Assembly: GCA_008933995.1 (NCBI GenBank)
Contig: WARS01000051.1
Location: 1,178,001-1,242,000, forward strand
Reading direction: 5' to 3'
Length of the DNA stretch: 64,000 bases
Source of the DNA: Datnioides undecimradiatus
Lineage: Eukaryota; Chordata; Actinopteri; Lobotiformes; Datnioididae
The translations under genes and the position numbers were made by a program. This document shows, in pieces, positions 38,701 to 50,400 of the stretch (the stretch's first letter is position 1; each line of letters begins with the position of its first letter). Under the pieces are notes generated by a model that saw only the letters and a list, made by a program, of their open reading frames with translations, was not told the DNA's origin and searched no databases.

Positions 38701-41700
38701 TTCACCACAAACCCTCCCCTGTTTGTGTCTTTGGTGGGCAACACTAATAATTAGAACATAGATTAAAGCCTCTATTACATTCCACAGCTAAGTACATGAT
38801 GGTATTTAAACGTATAAAAGGTATTGCAACAAAATTCATTTCACACTTTGAGACATGGTGTGGGGGTGGGGGTGGGGGGGTCTCAGGGGTCAGCTCAGGG
38901 GCAGTCATGTTGGTCAGCAACATACTGTGGATAACTGAGCACATTTTACATGCTCTGCTTGCTGTTTAACACCAGTCCAACATCCAAATACTCATGTCAC
39001 TTACTCGTATGCTATGTAACGGCCATCAGTAGCCCACCACCTTACATTTGTGAAGAACAGTCAGTGATGGACCTTAAAGAAGGCTCGCTTATAGTTAAAT
39101 CTCTCGTCTTATGGGATGCTCTTTTGGAAGAAAGCTAAATTGTGTCTCAGTGTAGCCCGAGTGGAAGCATGTATATACATTTGTGTCGCTTTTTGTTATT
39201 TTCAGAATGAAAAATGTGAAAATTTTCTTTTTTCCGCTCACTGTGCCTGAATATTGGACATCCCACTTGTCCCCGTTTGTCTCGCCCTGCACCTTATTTT
39301 CACCTTTTCCCCCCGGGTTGCATCCCTGTTTATAACTTGTGTTGACCCTTTAGCTGCAGCTGCTTGTTGAGTGGATTAAGAGAGCAGAAGGCTCAGCGGC
39401 TGAAACCTGATCCATTACTCTGGGGTTGATTAGAACGGCTGCCAGGGCAGAGCGGCGCGCAGAGCTCCTCTCAGTGCAACGATGGTGACTAATAACACAC
39501 GGCGGAGCTGATTTGCTGACACACACGCGCGCGCACACACAGCAGCGGCAGTAGACCTGATGCAGAGCCGCTCAGTGTAGCGTCACAGCTCAGAGAGGGG
39601 GAAGGGGGGGGATAAAGGGGTATCATGCTTCTGCTGCATCGCTTCAAATGCGGGGTGTGTCCCTCCGTCGGCAGCTTGTCTGTCCCTCTGCCCTCCTTTT
39701 TCGCCTCCACCTCGTCTCCTCGCTCCTGGGTGCCCTGTTGCCAGGAGTGAGCCCTCGGGAGCAGCAATGACGCTAGGCTAGGGTTTTGGAAAACGAACCC
39801 CCACCGGAGGACTGGCCGTCTGTAAGGAACCGCAGCGTTCATGGTGAGTGAGCGTTTGTACTGTGAGGACAAGTGGGTGAGCTCGGTCACCCACTGTCTC
39901 TCTCCTTGTCTGGCAGAATCAGAGGGCATTGGTAGTCAGAGCGTGAAAGAGAGGCAGCAGAGGAAGAGAATGGCTCAGGTTTCACATAATAGCTTCTTTC
40001 AGCGTGTCGTTGGGTGATGATAGTCAGGATGTCTCTGGCTCTGCAAAGATGAAAACATTTGGTTTCCTGTTTGTGTTGCTGGACTAATGTCCATCCAGGA
40101 GATGACCCATCTTAAGAGCATCTAACTGGACCCGTAACATTGAACTTAGTTCAGCAGAAGCACGTGTGGCAGCATGTCAGCGCCGTCTCTTTCCCATTAT
40201 GCCGTTTTTAAGTATGTCAAGGGATTTCCTCCCGTTATCACTGATGCAGATACGGAGCCACAGAGCTCATTGGACAGATTGTATCAGCGGGACTCCACTT
40301 ATTTCCGCTTCCCAGTTAAACACACTGAGATGAGGAAAGCACGGATTGTATGTGTGCTCATGGCTCCATCTGTTTGTCTGGATATTGTACATTTTCTTTA
40401 CGTTGTCTCAACAAAGCTGTTGGATTATTACGGACTCATCAACCAACACACACATGCTCCTCTTCACCTCCCCCTGTGGAACCTGAAATACCACGTGCAT
40501 ATGAAACTATTCTCTTTTCAGACGTATTTAATGATCTTGACGCGTACGACACAAACTAAATCACATGAAACTCTGCAACAACCCAAGCTGCTAGGTTGTT
40601 TGTACACAGAAACAAACTGTTTTGTTTCACTTCATGTCATTGACTGATGGTCCTAGATCTCACTGTGAGGACACGATTGGAGGTTTAGGTGCCACATGCA
40701 GGAACTTCTCAAGTACGCAGAGTCAGGGTATCTCAGGAAGGATCTGAGTACTGAGGAACTATTCAAGTCCGTATACAGTAAATGTGTTGACACATTGTGT
40801 AAAACTGGTGGAATGTGAAGTTACTTTGAGATCACACGTATTCAGATTATTTTTTGTTATTTTCTTTTTTTAAAAAAATAAATAAATCATTGCAGTCGTG
40901 ATGAAATTTGCGTAACAGCTCTCACGAGTGAACCTTCGTCCTGTCCTGCTAGAGCTGCCAAACGCACACCTACCTACTGCCGACCACACACAAGCCATCT
41001 GACTCATTCACGCTAAGTTCTGTGCTTGACGGGCTTCAGAAAATACTTGGGGACTGCCTCAAGGGGTTTCTAGTTGAAAGCTGTGAGTCTGGCACGTAGA
41101 GAAACAAGGCTGAGCACCCTGCCGCGGCCTTTCATCTCACAGTTTACATTACTGAGAAAGCAGGTGGTGACGCATAGGTAGGAGCCACGAAGGCAACTCA
41201 GGATGACGGTGGACAGGACAGCGGTGCCCTTTGAAGCCCACTCTGCTCCTTTTTGCATGCAGACGGAACTTGCCTCCAGCTGTGTTTATCATAATGACAA
41301 TAATCCGTTTACCCACAAAGTACAACAGTATGCTCGGCTCTCCAGGGCCACAGGGTGTGACGCTACTAACAGACAAGTTTTAAATCTTTACCAGAAAGCA
41401 ACCTTACATCCTCCTCAGAGTCCTTCTTCCTTTTTTGTCTGCTGGTTTAAGCCATGAAAGACCATTAGCAGTGCAGCCAGAGAGCTCTGACACCACTTCC
41501 AGGAAATTGGAGAACTTGTGGCAAAGCAGGCCACCCTGACAAATGCAGAAAGAGTAAAGGAGGTGCTTCTTATCACTTCTTGTAGATGATCAGTGTCTGG
41601 TTTCCGGTATGATCAGCTGTACACTAGTTTCTGGAAACTACGCAGAGGGAGCTTCATTATCTACCTGCATCGGTATACTAATCTGAAGTCTAGCAGGACT

Positions 41701-44210
41701 ACCTGGCTGATTTAAACCCCATCAGACTTAGACCACGGACTGAAGTACAGAAAGGTGTTCCAGGTTAGACTTTGGAGGCTTGTGAAGCGTTCCTGCTTTA
41801 TTAGACTGATGCCAGGACGATGAACAGGACGTGGTAGGTCACTATGCTAAGATAGGAGGAGGAGTTTAGCTGAAATGTGTAAAAAAGTGTATGTTGGAGA
41901 GTGTTTGGTGCCTCTAGAGGAAGCTCTGTGATGATAAATGTCCTCATGTGATGTCACTTGAGTCGGTGTCGTTCAGGTCTGGAGACCACAAGTTTGAAAA
42001 TGAAAGATCTGGGGCCGTGGAGCTGGAGAAACAAACTGAAGAAAGGGGGAAGAATGTTTGGATGAAAAGATACGTCTCTGCTTCTGCCGCATTGGCTTTC
42101 ATTCCTTTCGTAGCGGCTGTGGCTCAGACGTAGAGCACGTCTTAAGTTCTTAAGTGGCTGACTTTAACATCCACTAACGAGAATATCGAAGTTTCAGAAG
42201 TACCATCCGTACTTGTTTAATGCATCAATGGTACAACAGGTAACCAGCTTTCTCCAGGTTTAGTGGACCAGTTGGTGTTTTTTGTGGTGGAGGACAAATA
42301 ACTGTGTGTTGCAGTAACAGTGGGCTCCAGGAGGAAGAGTCACTGTGGTGATGATGATGATGATGATGTATAATTTGTTTCCTTCCTCCCTCTCTGCTCC
42401 CATCTTTGTCAGTCAGAGTGCTGATACACCAGCAGGGACGAGTTACGGGGGACTCGTCAGTGTAGTCGCATAGTTTTTATGAATTAGCTAATCAGTTATG
42501 GTTCTTTATCGCCCTCACGTGCACTTTTCCACTTTCACACACCACGTTACACACCCCTCAGTACGGCTTCATACACGTCTTCGCTTGTGTTTCACCTTGT
42601 TGGTAGCACCTGCATTGCTGCTGAACAGAAGCCAGATTACCCCTTCGCTCCTCCCACCCCAATCTACCTCTCTCCCCTCTCCCCTCTCCCTCCCTCTCTC
42701 TGCAGTATCCGTCCATTCTCAGGGTGCAAAGCTTCTTCTTTTATCGACCTGCAGCTGGTCCCTCGGGTATGTGGTGCCTTTTAATAAACCGACCAGCAGT
42801 AAGTTACATGTGCATGAAAGCACTGCAAAGCTTTTCAGTGTTTACAATGTGCAAACCTGGTCCTCCATTAAGTCAGAACACACTCATCAAAATTCATTTG
42901 AATTTCTATTTTATTTCTCAGTAAACTGCAACAATAAGACACAAGTTATTAGAATACAATTAACATACAACACATTCACCACACTAGTACTGGTCCTGCT
43001 TTGACTGTAGTGTTCTGAGCTTTGATGCAGCTGATGCTCGGTTCTCACCTGTGGTGTTCAGAGAGCGTCTGTGCTGCAGCACTGCTTCTCATATCGATAA
43101 TATAAAGTTTACTTCAGAGCCATCTTGCCTGCTAAGCGACCGCTATTAGGCTTGTAAGAGGTTAGTTTGCCAGCTACAGTACCAGCACCACACTCTTTCG
43201 AGATCAGAGTATGTGATATAAAATGTGTTAGTTTGTTAGTTTGTGTTTAGCTAAGTATTTTAGCTGAGGGCTAATGCTAGTTCAAAAAGATATCCCATTT
43301 ATCAAACTCCTCAGTCTCTCTTTGGCTCATTTTGAGACACCAAACCTGCAGCCTGGTGAGCACCGACAGGTCAAAGGAGGGACAAGACAGTTGAGACAGA
43401 AGGATGGACACATGCAGAGCGGATGATAGTGAGGATATAGATGGCAAAGAGGCAGGAAAGAGGTGCCGAGCGCAGTCTTTCCTCCATTAATCACCTCTGT
43501 TCTCCAGGAATGGTTTTCCATTAGCACTCTTCACCTCCAGCCTCTCTTCCTCCACCATATCCCATTCGCTGAAAGCCTCAGAGAGCTGCTAGCATGGCGG
43601 TACAATCTATATTTTATTTTCTGTCATTGTTATTAACATTATAAAGAACGTCGCTCTCTGCCTCGATGTGTCTGTTTTAATCCACGGCGGCTTCACGTCG
43701 TTCTCCATCTCTCCTCTCCCTCTTGTTCTGTGATGTCACGCCGCCCTCCTCCAGCGAATATTCAATCTGACTCAATTACCTTTATTTGTCCCCGAGGGCA
43801 TGGCAGCATCTGGTACAGCAGAGCGCTACACAAAGACAGATTAATAACAAACGCTGCACCACTAACAGCCATGCACGCTCGCCTCCATTGTCAGAATGGA
43901 TTTTCCCGACTGCATTGTGGCCATCGCTGATCGATGTGAACGTCCCTGTGGCGGCACAGTGTTAAGCTGATCGCTCGCAGTCCTCAACCTGCATTATTAA
44001 CCAGCTCAGCGCTCACTGGAGGCCATTTTGGAAAGACAGCAGGGGGGTGGGGGTTGTGTGCGTGTGTGCGCTCATATTGCACTTGCCCTATTTACTGTCG
44101 CTCCCTAATTAACAAGTTAGGAAGTGAAGCATCTTCCACCAGGCTCCTCTGAAGGTATTCCCTGAACTGTCTGTGCTCTGTCAGCACCCTAATGCCAGCT
44201 CCTGGATTTA

Positions 44211-44249
<39 letters not shown>

Positions 44250-47200
44250 CCTGTAAGTCAGCTGATGGCTGACCTTTTGTTAAACTGCTCTGAGGCCTTA
44301 GCCATCACATGGCCTCCCCTTTCCTATAGGCCCGCACCACACTCCCAGCGGTGGAGCAGACTCATTAAACACCAGCTGACAAGTGCTCAGAGGCCAAAAG
44401 AGCTTTGCCACAAGGCTGCGAAGACTTAACACTGCGTCTCTGTGTGCCTTAATGTACACATACGAGTCTTCTGTCTTCTCTCTTTCTTTTTCTCTGAGCA
44501 CAACATTGGTTTTGTCAGTCTTCTCTGGCTTTGGAGCCATGGAAACATGGAATGTGTAGCACCTAATCCACCTTATTCTTCACCCTGTGCATTTAGTGGA
44601 AACGGTACAGGCCGCTCATTGCCAGCAGCAGTGCGGAACTAAATATAGCTCAAATAAAACTGACCTGAAAAGCTGGTTGTTTGCACCGGAGCGCCGTCAC
44701 AGGTTTTAGCTGCTGCTGTGTCTGAATTGTGCGTTTCTGTTGTCAGGAATATGAAACAAAGAGTGGCAGAGCTGGACCTGGCAACCCGACGTCTCCCAGG
44801 CAGAGCGTGAGGAAGAACCTGGACTTTGAGCCCCTGTCCACCACCGCACTCATACTGGAGGACAGACCTGCGTATGTAAACACGCTCACATGCTCACACG
44901 CTCACACACGTGCACAGTCTTCGATCTCTGGGTTGTTAGACTATCCCACATTCTTCATCCTCCCTCCCAGCCAGCGGAGTTTGCTTATCACACTGTAGAG
45001 CCTTGTCTTGTTGTCCCACTATCTTCATCTTCCCCCCTCATTCCTCCTGTATCAGCCCTCCTTCCTCTGCTGGGTCATTAGACTCCATTCAGTATTGTTC
45101 CAGCCCTCACCGTGTCCCTGTTTGCATCTGAGACACTGAAAGAGAAGTGCTGCTGAAAGTTTAATAGCCCTCCAGCAGCCTGGCTCCATTACCCCGCTCT
45201 TTTTTTTTTTTTTTTTTTAAAGCAATTTACATTTTGATGACGGACTGACGGACAGAGACGGACAGGAGCTCAGCCTCGTCTTACGTTCAGCCGTGCCGCT
45301 CAGCTGCAGGTTAGCACTTCAGCTGGAGGAGCGTGCTGAGTGACGACAGCGCTTTGATTTGGAATGCACTTCCTTGTGTTCACACAGGAAACCTGGCTAA
45401 CGCCGTGACTGGCAAAGTTCAGCTGCTGCTCGGGTGCCGTGTCTCCCCCTGCCGGCAGAAACAAATCTGTACCTGTTGTTCAACTTTCCTATGTTATTGG
45501 CTTAACAACATTAGAGCTGATCATCTATCCAGACTTAGGGAATTTAAGGGGAGTAGTTTATTTTGGTGTGATTAGCCTTTGAAAGAAGAAACACTGGAAT
45601 CTGAATGGAACCGTTTTAGATCCTCCTCCGTCGTTCAAACCTGCTCAACGTGAAAATTACACTTGAAGCCCAGAGCACGCCGTCACTCCTCCATTTCTTC
45701 TGCTTGTGTGTTACAGTAACCTGCCTGCCAAGCCAGCCGAGGAGGCACAGAAACACAAACAGCAGTATGAAGAGATGGTGGCCCAGGCCAAGAAGAGAGG
45801 TGAGGTCATGTGACAGAGTAATCAAAGTCCCCTTACTGTCTTCCTTCAGAGCTTTCAGCTGCAGAAGGTCAGGTCTTCTGTGGAGGACTGGAGTCTTTAC
45901 AGCTGCCTCAGCAAACTGCTCCTGAACCATTTCTCTAAAGCTTGGCACGCTAATACAGAACTGATCGGACTCTATCTGTGTCTCTCTGCCCTCTTTCCTC
46001 TTCTCCTGTTAACGTCCCCTGTGTTCTGGATGCAACCTCTCTCCCTGTCTGCAGAGCTGAAGGAGGCTCAGAAGAGGAAGAAGCAGCTGGAGGATCGCTG
46101 TAAGCTGGAGGAGAGCATTGGCACAGCCGCCCAGACCTGGAACCAGGAGATCTTACCCAACTGGAGTACAATGTGGGTGCGAAGAGAGAGTGACTGGGTT
46201 CAGAACAGTCAAAATCAGTGATGTTTCAAGTATTGCTCTTCTTTATTTGTAGGAATTTGCCTGTACACACACTTGCCACACTTGCTGTGTTACCAAAGAG
46301 CAGCAACTTCCTGTTGATGCCTTTCAGCACCTCTGTGGATCAGAGCAGCGCTCAGCAGAACAGATCCTTCTTCTCCGTTTTGCTTTATTAATTAGTTTGG
46401 GTTGATCGGTCTCCCGCACCCGTCTGTTCATGCGTTTCAACTGCACCGTGCTCAAATTCCTAATGTACCCGGACCTGTCATGGAAAACACAAGCTGGAAA
46501 GCAGCCAGGCTCTTTCAGGAAAAGCCACCTGTCAGATTAAATAGTCGGCCATTAGCTTAGAAAGGCGGGGCTGCGACGTTACAGTCAGCATTATACAGTG
46601 AACAGCTGCTGTAGGGCCAGCGCTACACACTGTGATTCATTACGACATGAAGTAAACACAACCTGTTTGACCAGCAGACCTGCCCCGTGTTCACTCCAGA
46701 TGATGATTCAAATTAGATCGACTGACGGCTTCTCTCATCTGTGAAACCAGTGGGAATCTTGTGTGAAGAGTGTAGTTTTGTGTGATCTTGCTTTCCTCAC
46801 CAAGTCTATTTACTGCTGATTACAACGTCAGAGAGGAGTGCTGTGAGTTAGAGGAGGAACCTTGGGAGACGTGAGGAGCTATAAACCAATAAAACGGGCC
46901 GAGTGTGAGTCAGGAGCAGTTTAACTGATGGAAAGTCATTTCCTGCACACGTCCTGAGCAGCAGTGGAAGACATGACTGCCCCCTTCTGGCTCTGATCCA
47001 TAAAGTCTGATTCTCTCTATGAAGCACTATTATTATTATTATTATTAAACAGCCTGTGGTGTGGTGACCTGACCCTGTTTCTACATTCAACCCCCCCCCC
47101 CCGCCTTACAGGTGCACATCGCGACGGGTCAGAGACCTCTGGTGGCAGGGCATCCCCCCCAGTGTCAGAGGCAAAGTGTGGAGCCTGGCCGTGGGAAACG

Positions 47201-47376
47201 AGCTCAACATCACACATGGTACGAGTGTGTGTGTGTGTGTGCGCTTTTTGTGTTGAGGAGAAAAGGCTCATGGGATCAGCTTCCAGAGCTCCACGAGCTG
47301 CGCTAAACCTGTAATTGTCATTAGTGTTTGCACTCTTACCCGATATAAAACACACACACTGTAAGGCCCCTCGGTT

Positions 47377-47419
<43 letters not shown>

Positions 47420-50400
47420 CCACACAGACAGATGCGTAGAGCAATTTGTCCCAGTGTTTGTAATTTAATAAGTGGCAGTGTGATGGATACAGGAAGGAGG
47501 AGTGTGTCCATTAAGAGGGAGCACGCTCCAATGATTCCCCCAGTACAAGAGGGAACGAGCAGCATTTCAATGAGCTGTCAAGTCTGGGTGGAGATTATAC
47601 ACATACGCGCGCGCACACACAGACACACACACACACACACAGACACAGACACACTGCAGAATCATTCCCCACTTGCTTCAGAGCACCAACTTGGAGAGAA
47701 AGCTCCTCAGGACCCTCAGGGCTAGTTGCAGATAAGCACGCGCTCGCTGACTGCTGAGCTGGCCAACTCGTCTTTGTGCTGCTCAGCCTTTTAAATATAA
47801 TACAGAGCTATACATTATCACTTAGTGCGCTCTCACACACACACACACACACACACAGTTCTTCTGTTAGTGTGCTACAGCTGTTTCCTCCATTACTGCC
47901 AGTGTACAGCAGCATTAATACGTCTGCTCCTGAGACAAGGCTGAGCTCTTGCTGCTAATGTGACACTGCGTCACAACTGGATTCAGAATGTTGACTGAGT
48001 GTTGATTTGCTAAATCGCACTGAGGCTCACTAGAGCTCTGAATCATCGGTAAAATATTTATTCATCTATTTTAAGTGTGTATATATTTCCTCTATTATCC
48101 CCAAAGTGTATCTCCAGTTCTCATCCCAGCTGCATTTGAGTCCAGTCAGCGTTTCCTGCAGTCACTGTTAACGTGTTGGCGTTGGGTCCCACGCAAGGTC
48201 AGGGCCGCTAGGGTCGAGCTCCACACCACCTCCCAAGGAAAGCTCATCGGTTCATCCAGCGTCTCATCAGCAGAGGGCAGCCACAGGTCACAGCAGAAGC
48301 TGCTAGATTCAACGTACTGCAACAAAATGCAGTTCTGTTTCCTCTAATCACCTTTAATGACGCTGCAGAGTAACGTAAAGAGTCGGATCCCTCTATCACC
48401 TGAAGTGCTTTCTGTGCAGCCAGCGTGTTCTCCGCTCAGCCTCTGTAGCCTCAGCCTTCCTGCCTTTCTGTCTCATGGACTGCGATGTGTCCCCGCAGAG
48501 CTGTATAACATCTGTCTGGCCCGGGCCAAAGAGAAGTGGAAGACCACACCGGCGTCCGCCTCAGAGCCTGAAACTGAAGGTAGGGACAGAGCGGAAACGA
48601 CGGCGGCATCAACACGTTATTCAGTCTTTTTTCTTTTTCCTCTGCGTTTCTCAACGTTTCGCCGTGTCTCTCAGATGCAGGCTCGTCAGATCGAGAGTCG
48701 AGCCTGGAGCTGATCAAGCTGGACATCTCAAGAACTTTCCCCCACCTGTGTATCTTCCAGCAGGTCAGTGAGAGACCCTCAGACCCCCCCGGTACACCAC
48801 TGATGATTTAAATTGTACAAAATAACCCTTTAATTGAAAAAGTGTCAGCTTTTTAATTCAGTCCAGTGTTACCTTGGCAACGCTGCCAAGAGGCTGTGGA
48901 GCCCATTCCCTCCGATGTTATTTCATCAAAGTTAATCAAACCCTGAAACACCTGGAGAGGAGTGTGTGTGTTTGAGTGTATCTCTGGCCTCTTTGTCCCA
49001 TTGTCTTCATTGTTTCTTTGTCTTCATCAGGGCGGGCCATATCACGACGTGCTGCACAGCATTCTGGGAGCATACACTTGTTACCGGCCAGATGTTGGCT
49101 ACGTAAGTCGTCTGCAGAACACAGCATTGCATCCTGTTGCACTGCATCAGCTCCTCTTATTACACCGCACCCTTTTTAAGAAGTGACATCACTCATATTC
49201 AGCGCAGACCAGTCAGTATTGTTAACAGTAGTGAAACTTGCAGATTGCAAAGGTTGGAAATGACACAACGCAGACTTCAATCTCCCACTCCCACTCCCAC
49301 TCCCACACATTCTATTATTATTTTGATTGCGGTCTGAGTGACTGGCAGCGTACCGTATGTGATTTCCACTGTGTGCGAGGTGTCTCCCAGACACGAGGAG
49401 CTCAGTGGGTAGATGATACTCTTGGTCTGCGTGGCTGCCGCTACCCGAACACGCTGGGTCTCCATCTGAGACAAACTCAACTATGAATGCTTATCATCTG
49501 CTCAAATAAAGCACAGGTTTGAACTGAGACACTTAGAAGTTCTAACAAGAGACAGTTTGACCCAGACTCAGTGCTGACTGTGTGTAAGAATTCAGCTTTT
49601 TCCATTGAAATTCATATTCAGGGAATCCTCTTAGTTATTGCTTTGCCCTAATATGTAGAATTCTGCTAATATCCAGGAATAGAAAATGACTTTCTTTGTT
49701 TGGAAGAAATAGAAATAAATAATAATAGAAATAATCATAAATAAATCTTAATGATCAGTTATGTATTATTTAAATTCAAAGGACAGTTATGTTTTTAAAA
49801 TGCTACAGCTCTGTAGCAGGTGCACGGTGTTCTAATATAACAGGCTAGAGCTGAAACCGCGGCAGACCAGGTGCACACAGCTGCAGGCAGCAGGTGAGCG
49901 GAGTAGCTGTCGAAGCGCTCGGGTTGAGTGGAGCACCTCTGTGGACCCCCCCCACCTCCAGCGCAGTCCTGAGATTACCTCAGAGCTGCCACAGGTTCAG
50001 CACCTCTCCACAGCGCAGTGCCCACTGCCCAGGCGCCTCTGCAGCGCGCAGGTGTAATTTCCCAGTGACCTGTACCCAGACCCAGCTCTCACTGCATTTA
50101 AAGCCTGATATGACATATTTATAGACCAGACTTTATAGCATCAACTTCATTTTCAAAAACACTGACTGCATGGCATTCGTGGATTAGCCAGCTGCAGTAA
50201 ACACCCTCCATGTGTCGGTCTCTGACGGTGTCAGACTGAACCCGTGCAGCCTGTAGCTCCTCAGAGGCACATTCTGCTTGGAAATGCTGTGGTTGACTCT
50301 GCTGCTCCTCACCGCAGCCGCACGCTGCTTGTGCTCTGTAGAAATGACTGTGACTTCCTGCGCTGACCCCCGACCCCGTTCTACACACACACACAGAGCT

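Larger units (their letters stand above)
35747..44746. other. tbc1d14: TBC1D14 intron 3 with enhancer-like segments
   Basis: About 9 kb with no supported coding exon. Two stretches look like conserved non-coding elements because they lack repeats and are dense in homeodomain-type TAATTA/ATTAAA cores and E-box-like words: about 37,340-37,600 and about 38,060-38,300. A GATGAT run lies at about 42,351-42,368 and a CA repeat at 44,213-44,246. Conservation was not tested. Confidence 0.4.

Noticed and set aside
42498-43004. 168-codon plus-strand open frame in TBC1D14 intron 3
   Set aside because: It shows low-complexity hydrophobic/Ser/Pro composition from a pyrimidine-rich stretch, no family resemblance and no splice context linking it to neighbours.
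47315-47725. Open frame rich in His-Thr repeats
   Set aside because: It is produced by CA microsatellites and lies in an intron between two phase-matched TBC1D14 exons.
49394-49450. tRNA-like stretch (GAGCTCAGTGGGTAGA) in a TBC1D14 intron
   Set aside because: The A-box is good but there is no convincing B-box or cloverleaf at tRNA spacing, so at most it is a very worn SINE.
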